Below are positions 37,411 through 46,201 of a DNA stretch of 64,000 nucleotides, in pieces. Position numbers and translations under genes: made by a program. This stretch comes from Emticicia sp. C21 (GTDB taxonomy: Bacteria > Bacteroidota > Bacteroidia > Cytophagales > Spirosomataceae), in assembly GCF_003418935.1 (NCBI RefSeq), contig NZ_QVMT01000003.1:124001-188000 (forward strand). Reading direction: 5' to 3'. Positions within the stretch are counted from its first letter, which is position 1. The number at the start of each line of letters is the position of its first letter. A model generated the notes under the pieces. It was not told the DNA's origin. It saw only the letters and a list, made by a program, of their open reading frames with translations, and made no database searches.

Positions 37411-37529
37411 ATAAGTGCTTAATGAACTATCAATTAAGAAATAAATGAAATTCTTATCCTTATGTACATAGGGGCAATGTTATTTCAGCAAAATAATATT
37501 CTAGAATATCATCACATACCCTCTTTAAA

Positions 37530-37562
37530 TTTGGATTTAAAGACTGTTTGATTGTATATTTA
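37530..37562 (+). promoter_or_regulatory. Candidate promoter of the tandem esterase pair
   Basis: TTTG (37530-37533), 21 bases, then TATATTTA (37555-37562), one mismatch from TAnnTTTG. It lies 33 bases before the ATG at 37595. Confidence 0.4.
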
Positions 37563-37594
37563 CTACTTATTCACCTTTAACCTTTACATCTACA

Positions 37595-38470
37595 ATGAAA
37601 CGCATTTTATATGTGCTGTTTTTATTGGTAACGTCTGCTACGTTCGCTCAACAAGGCATTGTAAAAGAAAGTCTTACTATCAAAAGTGCGCTGATGGGTA
37701 AAGACATCAGATACAATATTTATCTTCCGGCCGACTATACTACTTCTAATCGTTCGTATCCTATTTTATACTTATTACATGGCTTTGGCGATGATGAAAC
37801 AGGCTGGGTTCAATTCGGTGAAGCTAATGTCATTACTGATAAATTAGCTAATAGTGGCGAAATTGCTCCCATGATTATTGCCATGCCAGATGGTGGTGTG
37901 AGTGGATATGTGAATAGCTTCGATGGCAAAGTACCTTACGAAGATTTCTTCATCAAAGAGTTTATCCCTTATATAGAGAAAAACTACCGTGTTCGTGCCC
38001 AAAAACGTTACAGAGCTATCGCCGGACTTTCAATGGGTGGTTATGGAACCTTAGTGATGTCGACTAAACATCCTGAATTATTTGCAGCTTCAGCACCCCT
38101 AAGTGCAGGTGTTCGTACAGACGAAGAAGTAATTGCCATGCCTGATGCACAATGGGCTAATTCTTATGCTCAACGCTATGGAAAAGATTTAGTCGGCAAT
38201 GCCCGCCTGAATGAGCATTATAACAAAAACTCTATCCTGAAAATTATTGAAACGGCTAATCCGGAAGATATTAAAAAAGTAAGATACTATATTGATTGCG
38301 GCGATGATGATTTTCTGATTAAAGGCAATATGGCTTTGCATGCCCTGATGATAGATAAGAAAATTCCGCATGAATTCCGCGTTCGTCAGGGAGGGCATAC
38401 CTGGACATATTGGCGTACAGCCTTGCCTGAAGTGCTGAAATTTGTAAGTGAAAGTTTCCATCAAAAATAA
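37595..38470 (+). CDS. Secreted esterase D-family hydrolase, first of tandem pair
   Basis: 291 residues with a signal peptide (LYVLFLLVTSATFAQ). It belongs to the putative esterase family (PF00756; feruloyl/acetyl-xylan esterases, S-formylglutathione hydrolase, mycolyltransferases). Motifs: YLLHGFGDDETGW (oxyanion region), GLSMGG with nucleophile Ser146, acidic DCGDDDFL, and His in GGHTWTYWR. It likely de-esterifies plant or algal polysaccharides in the periplasm. The next gene is a close paralogue starting 17 bases after its stop. Confidence 0.9.
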   Translation: MKRILYVLFLLVTSATFAQQGIVKESLTIKSALMGKDIRYNIYLPADYTTSNRSYPILYLLHGFGDDETGWVQFGEANVITDKLANSGEIAPMIIAMPDGGVSGYVNSFDGKVPYEDFFIKEFIPYIEKNYRVRAQKRYRAIAGLSMGGYGTLVMSTKHPELFAASAPLSAGVRTDEEVIAMPDAQWANSYAQRYGKDLVGNARLNEHYNKNSILKIIETANPEDIKKVRYYIDCGDDDFLIKGNMALHALMIDKKIPHEFRVRQGGHTWTYWRTALPEVLKFVSESFHQK

Positions 38471-38486
38471 ATCCTCTAACACCCTG

Positions 38487-39365
38487 ATGAAAAAGATACC
38501 TGTATTATTTCTGCTATTGGTTTCAACGTTCAGCTTTGCACAACAAGGCATTGTGAAGGAAAGCCTGAAATTGAAAAGTAGTACTTTAGGCAAGGAAGTA
38601 AAGTATAATATTTATTTACCGGCCGACTATGAGAAAAACAATCGGCTGTATCCTGTTTTATACTTATTACATGGCTATACTGACGACGAAACAGGTTGGA
38701 CACAATTCGGACAAACACCGGAGATTGCCGACAAAGTAATTAATAGTGGCGAAGCACCTCCGATGATTATTGTAATGCCAGACGCGGGAGTAACGTGGTA
38801 TATGAATACGTTTGACGGAAAGACAAAATTTGAAGATTTTTTCATAAAAGAGTTCATTCCATATATCGAAACCACCTACCGCGTTCGTTCTAAGAAGGAA
38901 TTCAGAGCTGTGGCAGGCCTATCAATGGGAGGACTCGGTACTCTACTCTACGCAACAAAACATCCGGATATGTTTACAGCAGCAGCACCTCTAAGTGCAG
39001 CCGTGTGGACTGATGATGAAATCGTAAACGGAAATCAGGATCAACAACGCTGGAACTACGTATTCGGAGATTTATATGGAAAAGACTTAAAAGGCAAAGA
39101 CCGCTTATCAGAGCATTATTATAAAAATGCTCCGATTAAGATTGTAGAGACTGGCAATGCCGATGATTTGAAAAAAGTGAAATTCTATATCGATTGTGGC
39201 GATGATGATTTTCTGATTAAAGGCAATATGGCTCTGCATGCTATGATGATTGACAAGAAAATTCCACATGAATTCAGAGTAAGAGATGGCGGCCACACGT
39301 GGTCATACTGGCGTACGGCTCTACCGGAAGTATTGAAGTTTGTGGGAGATAGTTTTCATAGATGA
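38487..39365 (+). CDS. Secreted esterase D-family hydrolase, second of tandem pair
   Basis: 292 residues from ATG 38487, chosen because it begins the signal peptide (IPVLFLLLVSTFSFAQ); an in-frame ATG at 38448 would overlap the previous gene. The same family motifs are present at matching positions (GLSMGG, Ser146; DCGDDDFL; GGHTWSYWR). Identity with the upstream gene runs through most of the protein, so this is a tandem duplication. Differences cluster in the substrate-side loop near residues 170-200 (VWTDDEIVNGNQDQQRWNYV), so specificity may have diverged. Confidence 0.9.
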   Translation: MKKIPVLFLLLVSTFSFAQQGIVKESLKLKSSTLGKEVKYNIYLPADYEKNNRLYPVLYLLHGYTDDETGWTQFGQTPEIADKVINSGEAPPMIIVMPDAGVTWYMNTFDGKTKFEDFFIKEFIPYIETTYRVRSKKEFRAVAGLSMGGLGTLLYATKHPDMFTAAAPLSAAVWTDDEIVNGNQDQQRWNYVFGDLYGKDLKGKDRLSEHYYKNAPIKIVETGNADDLKKVKFYIDCGDDDFLIKGNMALHAMMIDKKIPHEFRVRDGGHTWSYWRTALPEVLKFVGDSFHR

Positions 39366-39600
39366 ACCATTGAGTGATTGTGTGAATGAGTGATTTAGTG
39401 ATTATTTTTAATCGTCTTGAACTGTGATTTACTGGATTAACCTGATTGTTGTGATTTACATTTGAGTTAGACATCAGCGAAATACTTAAATCATTTCAAT
39501 CAGAGTTTAAGATAATAATCATTCATTCACTAAATCACTAATTCACTCAATCACTAAATATTTTTTAACAACATTATCCATTTTATTAACCTTATCAAGA
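39366..39600. repeat. Intergenic heptad-rich inverted repeat (GTGATTTAGTGATT)
   Basis: TTGAGTGATTGTGTGAATGAGTGATTTAGTGATTA-type wording at 39370-39405 faces its reverse complement at 39519-39560 (ATTCACTAAATCACTAATTCACTCAATCACTAAAT wording, quoted only in part elsewhere). The same words occur at 3427-3446 and 34492-34531. The function is unknown; it may be a simple-sequence spacer family. Confidence 0.5.
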
Positions 39601-40131
39601 ATGAATCGTAGAGAAGCTGTTCAGAGACTGTCCCTGTTAGTTGGAGGGGTGTTGTCTCCACCGGTGCTTGCTGGTGTAATGGGACAAGTATTGAATACAG
39701 GCGAAAGCGTAATGACTACCGCCGGACAAGAGGCATTGTTAGCCGAAGTAGCCGATGTCATCATTCCAACAACTGATACCCCGGGTGCTAAAGCCGCGGG
39801 AGCAGAGAAATTTATCGTGAGAGTCATGCGTGATTGTTTCGTGAAAGACGACCAGGATAAATTCTATGCAGGTCTGGCAAAATTAGATGCCGATAGCAAA
39901 ACCAGATTTGGCAAAGACTTTACCAGTTTGAGCGCAGCCGACAAAATCGAAATGGTGAAACAAACCATGTCGACTGATAAGGCTTTCTTCCTGAGAATGA
40001 AGGAACTCACAACTGTAGGTTATTTTACTTCTGAAATAGGTGCTACACAGGCATTGGAGTATTTACCAATTCCGGGTAGATTCGATGGTTCTGCCCCATA
40101 CAAACCAGGTCAGAAAGCCTGGGCTATCTAA
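39601..40131 (+). CDS. Gluconate 2-dehydrogenase small subunit (subunit 3) family protein
   Basis: 176 residues. The start MNRREAVQRLSLLVGG is a Tat-type signal. The body matches the small (gamma) subunit family of membrane-bound FAD dehydrogenases (PF13618), with LLAEVADVIIPTTDTPGAKAAG and the C-terminal TVGYFTSEIGATQAL stretch. In the known complexes this subunit carries the Tat signal and brings the folded flavoprotein, which lacks one, across the membrane. The partner GMC gene starts 40 bases downstream in the same direction. Confidence 0.9.
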   Translation: MNRREAVQRLSLLVGGVLSPPVLAGVMGQVLNTGESVMTTAGQEALLAEVADVIIPTTDTPGAKAAGAEKFIVRVMRDCFVKDDQDKFYAGLAKLDADSKTRFGKDFTSLSAADKIEMVKQTMSTDKAFFLRMKELTTVGYFTSEIGATQALEYLPIPGRFDGSAPYKPGQKAWAI

Positions 40132-40171
40132 TTTCTTTAACCTATTCACAGATTAAAATTTACAGACAAAA

Positions 40172-41890
40172 ATGAACTTAAATATAGATGCTATTAAAGC
40201 TCAGACCTACGATGCCATTATCATTGGCTCGGGTGTAACCGGAGGTTGGGCAGCTAAAGAATTAACCGAAAAAGGTATGCGTGTAATTATGCTTGAAAAA
40301 GGCAGGCAATTAGAGCACGTAACAGGATACGAAAATGCCATGAAAGACCCCTGGCAAATGCAGTATAACGGACGCTTGACAATTGAACAAAAAGAAACGC
40401 ATCCGAAACTATCTCGTGATTATCCTTACAATGAAATGACAGAGAAATACTGGATGAATGATTCAGATTCGATGTATAAAGAAGATAAAAGATTTGACTG
40501 GTTCCGTCCGGGTATTGTGGGTGGTAAATCAATCATGTGGGGACGTCAATCGTATCGTTTGAGTGATATCGATTTTGAAGCAAACTTAAAAGATGGAATC
40601 GCTATCGACTGGCCTATCCGTTATAAAGATATAGCTCCCTGGTATTCTTACGTAGAGAAATTCGTAGGTATTTCAGGAGAGAAACTGAACTTGCCTCAGT
40701 TACCTGACAGCGAATTTTTACCGCCGATGGAAATGTATGCCGTTGAGAAAGAGGTTCGTAAACGCATCGAGAAAAACTTCCCTGGCCGCAATATGACTAT
40801 TGGTCGTGTTGCTAACCTTTCTGAGGCAGCTAAAGCACAGTTGGGTGTAGGTCGTGCGTCTTGTCAGTATCGTAATAAATGTTCGTTGGGTTGTCCATTC
40901 GGTGCTTATTTCAGTACGCAATCCTGTACGCTCCCGCCGGCAGCTAAAACCGGTCGTTTGACTTTACGCCCTGATTCGGTAGTAACTGAAATCACCTACG
41001 ACGAAAACAAAAAACGTGCAACAGGTGTAAAAGTGACCGATGCCGTAACACTTAAACAAACAGAATATTTTGCGAAGGTTATCTTCGTTTGTGGTAGTGC
41101 CCTGGGCTCAACAGCTTTATTATTGAACTCAAAATCTAACCGTTTCCCTAATGGATTTGGTAATGATTCGGGTGAATTAGGACATAACCTGATGGATCAC
41201 CACTTCAAGATAGGTGCATCTGGTGTATGGGATGGCGACCTGGATAAATATACTTATGGCCGTCGTGCGAATGGTATTTATATACCTCGCTACCGTAATA
41301 TCGGTAACGATAAACGTGATTATATCCGTGGCTTCGGCTATCAGGGTGGTGCAGGTGCAGGCCGTCAGGGATGGCAACGCAACGTGGCTGAATTAAGCTT
41401 CGGTGCTGATTACAAAAACGAAGCAACCAAACCCGGCTTATGGACAATGGGCTTAAGTGGCTTTGGTGAAACTTTACCATACCACGAAAACAGAATGTAT
41501 TTACATGCGACAGAAAAAGACAAATGGGGTATGCCATTGGTAGTTTTCGATGCTGAGTTTAAAGAAAATGAGAAGAAAATGCGTATCGATATGCAGAACG
41601 ATGCCAAAGAAATGTTGGAAAGCGCAGGGGTGAAAAACGTTCGTGCCTATGACAATGGTTCTTATTTAGGTATGGCGATTCACGAAATGGGTACTGCCCG
41701 TATGGGACGCGACCCTAAAACTTCGGTACTAAACAGTAACAATCAGGTTTGGGGTGTGCCAAACGTATTTGTAACTGATGGTGCATCAATGGTTTCGGCC
41801 TCTTGCGTAAATCCGTCATTAACTTATATGGCATTGACCGCTCGTGCAGCTGATTTTGCTGTGAACGAAATGAAGAAGAAGAATATATAG
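40172..41890 (+). CDS. GMC oxidoreductase, FAD catalytic subunit of gluconate-type dehydrogenase
   Basis: 572 residues, no signal peptide of its own. The FAD-binding GSGVTGGWAAKEL motif is near residues 17-30 and the C-terminal GMC motif has HEMGTARMG and NPSLT, which provide the catalytic His and Asn. A cysteine set C231-x5-C237-x3-C241 (SCQYRNKCSLGCPFGAYF) matches the spacing that binds a [3Fe-4S] cluster in bacterial FAD glucose and fructose dehydrogenases. Its partner is the Tat small subunit 40 bases upstream, and the CxxCH lipoprotein at 42129 is a candidate electron acceptor. The substrate is a sugar or polyol, not resolvable here. Confidence 0.92.
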   Translation: MNLNIDAIKAQTYDAIIIGSGVTGGWAAKELTEKGMRVIMLEKGRQLEHVTGYENAMKDPWQMQYNGRLTIEQKETHPKLSRDYPYNEMTEKYWMNDSDSMYKEDKRFDWFRPGIVGGKSIMWGRQSYRLSDIDFEANLKDGIAIDWPIRYKDIAPWYSYVEKFVGISGEKLNLPQLPDSEFLPPMEMYAVEKEVRKRIEKNFPGRNMTIGRVANLSEAAKAQLGVGRASCQYRNKCSLGCPFGAYFSTQSCTLPPAAKTGRLTLRPDSVVTEITYDENKKRATGVKVTDAVTLKQTEYFAKVIFVCGSALGSTALLLNSKSNRFPNGFGNDSGELGHNLMDHHFKIGASGVWDGDLDKYTYGRRANGIYIPRYRNIGNDKRDYIRGFGYQGGAGAGRQGWQRNVAELSFGADYKNEATKPGLWTMGLSGFGETLPYHENRMYLHATEKDKWGMPLVVFDAEFKENEKKMRIDMQNDAKEMLESAGVKNVRAYDNGSYLGMAIHEMGTARMGRDPKTSVLNSNNQVWGVPNVFVTDGASMVSASCVNPSLTYMALTARAADFAVNEMKKKNI

Positions 41891-41901
41891 TTGCTTGATT
41901 C

Positions 41902-42038
41902 CTTGGCGCGGCCTTCGACTCCGCTCAGGCACCGGGCTAGGCTGCATTAATTTTTTTATTTATTGTTAAACAATGAATAAGTGTAAAGATAGCAACTCCT
42001 TTTCGGTGCCTGAGCGCAGTCGAAGGCACTTGCCAAAG
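41902..42038. repeat. Palindromic element (CCTTCGACTCCGCTCAGG arms)
   Basis: The left arm from 41902 and the right arm ending 42038 are near-reverse complements. Both contain the CTTCGACT(C/G)CGCTCAGGCACCG word. The arms are about 32 bases, separated by an AT-rich 70-base loop. It sits between the GMC gene and the cytochrome-like gene, which weakens the case for one continuous operon. Confidence 0.72.
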
Positions 42039-42128
42039 AACTATCCTTTCAAGCAATAACACCAATTCTGTAACCTCTCTGGCACTCCGCCGGAGAGGTT
42101 AATTTTATCAACAAACCCAAACTTTACA

Positions 42129-43661
42129 ATGAAATTATTTAGAATAATAAGCTTCTTTGCCTTTCTGAGTTTATTATTCATGATTAGCTGCAAATACACG
42201 CAAGAAGCTACCCGTCAAACCGGCGAAGAACTAGCCAAAGTACATTGTGCCTCCTGCCACCTATTTCCTGAACCCGAATTATTAGATAAATCTTCATGGA
42301 CGAATAATGTATTGCCTGATATGGCTTTGCAATTGGGTTTTCAGATGAATGGGGATATGATATATCCTGACATTCAACAGGAAAGGCGAGGGGATTCAAC
42401 CTATTGGGTTAGTAAGTCAGCCATGAGTATTGAAGACTGGAATAAAATTGTGGCTTATTATACTGAACACGCACCGGAGAAAATTACCCCGCAGAACCGT
42501 CCACCCATAAAAGAAATTACTTCTTTATTTGATATTTCAGCCAGCCCTGTGCAAAAAAATGGTTTTCCCGCTGTCTCTTATCTGAAGATTGATGAAGGAA
42601 ATCAACAGATTTATGAAGCCAGCCATTTTGATAGTTCGCTCAATGTATTTGATAAAAACCTGAAACCTGTATCATCAAGAAAGCTGAAAGCGAATATTGT
42701 AGATATTGATTTTGCGGAAGATTTGAAAAAGGCGGGATTAAGGAGTGGTTTTATGACAAGCATAGGTATTATGCACCCGAATGATTTAAGGAAAGGTAAG
42801 CTATTAGATTTTAATGCCACTGTTAAAAGCAAAGCACTGATAGATAGCCTGCAAAGACCCGTGCAAAGCTTTGCTATTGATTTAGACAATGATGGCTATA
42901 AAGACCAGTTAATTTGCAGTTTCGGGAATAAAAATGGGGTATTGGCTTGGTATAAAAATCTGCAGAATAAGGGTTATGCAAAAAAAGTAATCAGAGAATT
43001 ACCGGGGGCAATTAAAGCCTATATCAGTGATGAAAACAAGGATGGCTTGCCTGATATCTGGGTACTTTTTGCACAGGCTCAGGAAGGAGTCTTTCTGTTT
43101 ATGAATAAAGGCAACGGAGAGTTTGATACGAAAGAGATTTTGCGTTTCCCATCGGTTTATGGCTCATGCTATTTTGAAATGATAGACTTGAATCAGGATG
43201 GATACAAAGATATTTTATATGTAAATGGAGATAATGCAGATTTGACAAGGCATGTGCTGAAAAATTATCATGGCGTTTATGCATATCTGAATAATGGAAA
43301 AAATCAATTCAAACAAGCGTTTTTCTTTCCGATTAATGGTTGTTACAAAGCCATTGCCAGAGATTTTGATAAAGACGGTGATATAGATATTGCTACCATT
43401 TCGTATTTCCCGGATAAGAAAAATCAACCACAAGAGGGATTTGTATATCTGGAAGGTCAGGGGAAATTAAACTTCAAACCTTATACTATTAAAGAGGTCA
43501 AAGCTGGCAAGTGGCTATTGATGGACTCAGGCGATATTGATGGTGATGGCGATGAAGACCTGATTATCGGTAGTCTTGATTTTACTAATCAGTATAACCC
43601 GGAGGCATCCCGGAAAGACACCGCCTTTTTATTATTGAAGAATCGTACAATCAACCCTTAA
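42129..43661 (+). CDS. Lipoprotein with cytochrome c haem motif fused to FG-GAP repeats
   Basis: 510 residues. Lipobox cysteine near residue 21 (FMISC), then a single c-type haem site CASCH (40-44) within a region of about 110 residues, and then FG-GAP repeats to the end with DLDNDGYKD, DLNQDGYKD, DFDKDGDID and DIDGDGDED loops, probably a propeller. A c-type haem next to a dehydrogenase gene suggests the electron-carrying third subunit of that complex. The methionine that would be the second haem ligand is not assigned; candidates lie in LPDMALQLGFQMNGDM. The fusion to FG-GAP is unusual for such a subunit. Confidence 0.85.
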   Translation: MKLFRIISFFAFLSLLFMISCKYTQEATRQTGEELAKVHCASCHLFPEPELLDKSSWTNNVLPDMALQLGFQMNGDMIYPDIQQERRGDSTYWVSKSAMSIEDWNKIVAYYTEHAPEKITPQNRPPIKEITSLFDISASPVQKNGFPAVSYLKIDEGNQQIYEASHFDSSLNVFDKNLKPVSSRKLKANIVDIDFAEDLKKAGLRSGFMTSIGIMHPNDLRKGKLLDFNATVKSKALIDSLQRPVQSFAIDLDNDGYKDQLICSFGNKNGVLAWYKNLQNKGYAKKVIRELPGAIKAYISDENKDGLPDIWVLFAQAQEGVFLFMNKGNGEFDTKEILRFPSVYGSCYFEMIDLNQDGYKDILYVNGDNADLTRHVLKNYHGVYAYLNNGKNQFKQAFFFPINGCYKAIARDFDKDGDIDIATISYFPDKKNQPQEGFVYLEGQGKLNFKPYTIKEVKAGKWLLMDSGDIDGDGDEDLIIGSLDFTNQYNPEASRKDTAFLLLKNRTINP

Positions 43662-43673
43662 TATGAATGAAAA

Positions 43674-45212
43674 ATGAAGAAAATTCTATTCCTGTGTCTG
43701 ATAACTCTACTAGCTAAGGCGCAATCAAAAGCACCTTTTGAAACTGTGCGTACGCAAAATGGTGCGGTATCGGGTATCTATAGCAATGGGGTGAATGTTT
43801 TTAAGGGTATACCGTTTGCTGCGCCACCTATAGGTGAATTACGTTGGAAAGCACCGCAACCAGCAGCTAACTGGCAGGGAATACGCAAATGCGATACTTT
43901 CTCCGCCAGTGCCATGCAGCCAAAACCTGCGCCATTTATGATGTATACAACAGAATTTTTAGCTCCACCAGAACCATTGAGTGAAGATTGTTTATATCTG
44001 AACGTATGGACTGCTGCCAAATCAGCCAATGAAAAGAGACCTGTGATTGTCTGGATTCATGGTGGAGGATTTTCAAGTGGTTCGGGTTCTGTGCCTTTAT
44101 ATGATGGAGAAGATTTAGCCAAAAAAGGAGTAGTATTTGTAACAATAAACTATCGTGTAGGTGTTTTTGGCTTTCTGGCTCATCCTGATTTGACTAAAGA
44201 AACTAATGGGAAGGGCGTAGGGAACTTTGCATTCCTCGACCAGATTGCTGCTTTTGAATGGGTAAAGAAAAATATTGCTGCCTTCGGCGGAGACCCGAAT
44301 AATGTAACCTTATCGGGACAATCAGCAGGAGCATTTAGTGTGAATGTTTTGATGGCTTCACCTTTGGCAAAAGGTTTGTTTCATAGAGCGATTGCCGAGA
44401 GCGGTGGAATGTTCGGTCACTCATTACGAATGAAATCTGTAGCTGATGCTGAACAGACAGGTGTGGCTTTTGCCAAGAAGTTACAGGCTAATTCAATAGC
44501 AGATTTAAGAGCTAAATCTGCGGAGGAAATACTAAAAGCGGGAGGTAGTATTACAAGCCCGGTATTAGATAATCATGTGATTGTAGGAGATATGTACACC
44601 CTGTTTAGCAAAAACAAACAAAATGATGTACCCTTATTGACTGGCTGGAATGCAGGTGATAGATTCCCTTCACCTAAAACCCTGACAGCCGCAGAATTTA
44701 AAGCAGATGCAGAAAAGAAATATGGCACTTTGGCTAATGATTTTCTGAAGGCATACCCTGCCAATACTGATGCTGAAGCCAAACAATCTCAATTGGAAGT
44801 AGGTGGACATACACTTTTTGCCTGGCAGAATTATACCTGGGCTAAATTGCAGGCTTCTCACGGCAGGAATAAATCATATTTATATTTCTTCAGACATGTA
44901 CCGCCTCATCACCCTGATAAACCTGATTTTGGTGCATTTCATTCTGCTGAATTTGGCTATACGTTACACACTTTAAGAAACTGGGATAGACCATTCACCG
45001 AAGTAGACAGGAAACTGGAAGACCAGATGTCGTCCTATTGGGTGAATTTCGCTAAAACAGGTAATCCAAATGGTAAAGGATTACCGGAATGGAAAGCATT
45101 TGATGCAAACAGTCAGCAAACCATGATATTTGGCGATACTCCGAAAACTGAAACGCTTCCGTTTAAACCTCAGTTTGAATTCTGGGATAAATATCGGGAG
45201 ACATTGAAGTAA
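43674..45212 (+). CDS. Secreted type B carboxylesterase
   Basis: 512 residues with an N-terminal signal peptide (FLCLITLLAKAQ). Core motifs: FKGIPFAAPPIGELRWKAP, SEDCLYLNVWT, WIHGGGFSSGSG, and GQSAGA with nucleophile Ser217. The late His is in FGAFHSAEFGY, and the C-terminus has FAKTGNPNGKGLPEW. It starts 12 bases after the haem-FG-GAP gene, so the two are probably co-transcribed. It is paralogous to, but well diverged from, the Tat-exported esterase at 34566. Confidence 0.92.
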   Translation: MKKILFLCLITLLAKAQSKAPFETVRTQNGAVSGIYSNGVNVFKGIPFAAPPIGELRWKAPQPAANWQGIRKCDTFSASAMQPKPAPFMMYTTEFLAPPEPLSEDCLYLNVWTAAKSANEKRPVIVWIHGGGFSSGSGSVPLYDGEDLAKKGVVFVTINYRVGVFGFLAHPDLTKETNGKGVGNFAFLDQIAAFEWVKKNIAAFGGDPNNVTLSGQSAGAFSVNVLMASPLAKGLFHRAIAESGGMFGHSLRMKSVADAEQTGVAFAKKLQANSIADLRAKSAEEILKAGGSITSPVLDNHVIVGDMYTLFSKNKQNDVPLLTGWNAGDRFPSPKTLTAAEFKADAEKKYGTLANDFLKAYPANTDAEAKQSQLEVGGHTLFAWQNYTWAKLQASHGRNKSYLYFFRHVPPHHPDKPDFGAFHSAEFGYTLHTLRNWDRPFTEVDRKLEDQMSSYWVNFAKTGNPNGKGLPEWKAFDANSQQTMIFGDTPKTETLPFKPQFEFWDKYRETLK

Positions 45213-45301
45213 GGAGAAAGGAACATGGAGGATGGAAAAAGAAGTAAGAGAACCGAACAATGCAGAACGTCGCCCGGAAAAATCTGAAATGTAAAACCGA
45301 A

Positions 45302-45332
45302 AAAGGAGAAGGGTTTTTAAATCTTCTCCTTT
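45302..45332. terminator. Bidirectional terminator between convergent genes
   Basis: AAAGGAGAAG (45302-45311) and CTTCTCCTTT (45323-45332) form a 10-bp stem with A/T runs on both sides, placed where the esterase and the minus-strand gene converge. Confidence 0.75.
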
Positions 45333-45343
45333 CTCTAATCAAT

Positions 45344-46048
45344 TTAATTACACTCAGTAGTATAAGCCCACAAGTGCTCATCGAATTTTACCCAACGATG
45401 GTCGTCTTTGATTTTTTTCAGAAGATCCGGACAATCTTTATATAAGCCCAGATAGGCTTTATCATAATCAGCCTTTTTGATTTTTACTGCAGCAGCTTCA
45501 CCTACTTTTACATAGTATGATTTATCATCACCCCCGGCCATAGTAATACCAGCCACACCAAAGCGCATGCTTTCTTGCGCACGTGGGTCATGATATACTT
45601 TAATTTTCTGGCTGAATGAAGGATTAACCATCTGCATCAATAACGTTTCAATGTCTTTCTTGATTCCAACAGTTGATTTCTCAAAGTACGCATAGCCTTT
45701 GTTGATGATTTCCATGTTTACGTTGTTGTCTTTCCATTTCTGTGCATTAAAAGCTTGTTCGGAAGAGTTTACCAATTTGTTATAGCCACTGGCTGGTAGA
45801 TACATGGTTTTGATGTCTTCGGCCTTTATTGTACGTTTTTTCTTTTCGCCTGTCGGCTTAATAACTATTTCTTCAATCAAGCCTTTTTTGCGGTCGATGT
45901 CATCAATAGTACCTTCGACTTTAGTACCATCTTCTAAATTGATATAAGCGATTTCTTTGCCTGAAAAACGATCAAAAGCAGGAATAAACGACTGAGCAAC
46001 AGCAGTAGAACTGCCCAACAAGCAGTAAAACAGAACAATTTTTTTCAT
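45344..46048 (-). CDS. Secreted hypothetical protein
   Basis: 234 residues from ATG 46048, the codon before KKIVLFYCLLGSSTAVAQ (signal peptide); the codons further upstream add little. The N-terminal part has a small beta-rich segment (EIAYINLEDGTKVEGTIDDIDRKKG) like an SH3 or Sm-type fold. The C-terminal part is mixed. I do not recognise the family. It stands alone, divided from the neighbouring minus-strand GMC gene by an inverted repeat at 46146-46199. Confidence 0.75.
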   Translation of the reverse strand: MKKIVLFYCLLGSSTAVAQSFIPAFDRFSGKEIAYINLEDGTKVEGTIDDIDRKKGLIEEIVIKPTGEKKKRTIKAEDIKTMYLPASGYNKLVNSSEQAFNAQKWKDNNVNMEIINKGYAYFEKSTVGIKKDIETLLMQMVNPSFSQKIKVYHDPRAQESMRFGVAGITMAGGDDKSYYVKVGEAAAVKIKKADYDKAYLGLYKDCPDLLKKIKDDHRWVKFDEHLWAYTTECN

Positions 46049-46145
46049 AAGAAGCATTTAGGTTTTAAATTAATATTAAATAAAAGGTAGTTTTCTTGCT
46101 TAGTAAAAGAAGAATGGAAAACGGATGAATAACAGAAAAATGTAA

Positions 46146-46199
46146 AACCGAAAAAGGACTTTAAAGCTTTCTCCCTTTTACATAATACATTTTTCGGTT
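46146..46199. terminator. Inverted repeat downstream of the second GMC gene
   Basis: AACCGAAAAA (46146-46155) and TTTTTCGGTT (46190-46199) are perfect 10-base arms adjoining the GMC stop at 46202. A nearby variant of the AAAACCGAAAAAGGA word occurs at 45293. It could end the minus-strand GMC transcript. Confidence 0.55.
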
Positions 46200-46201
46200 C
46201 C

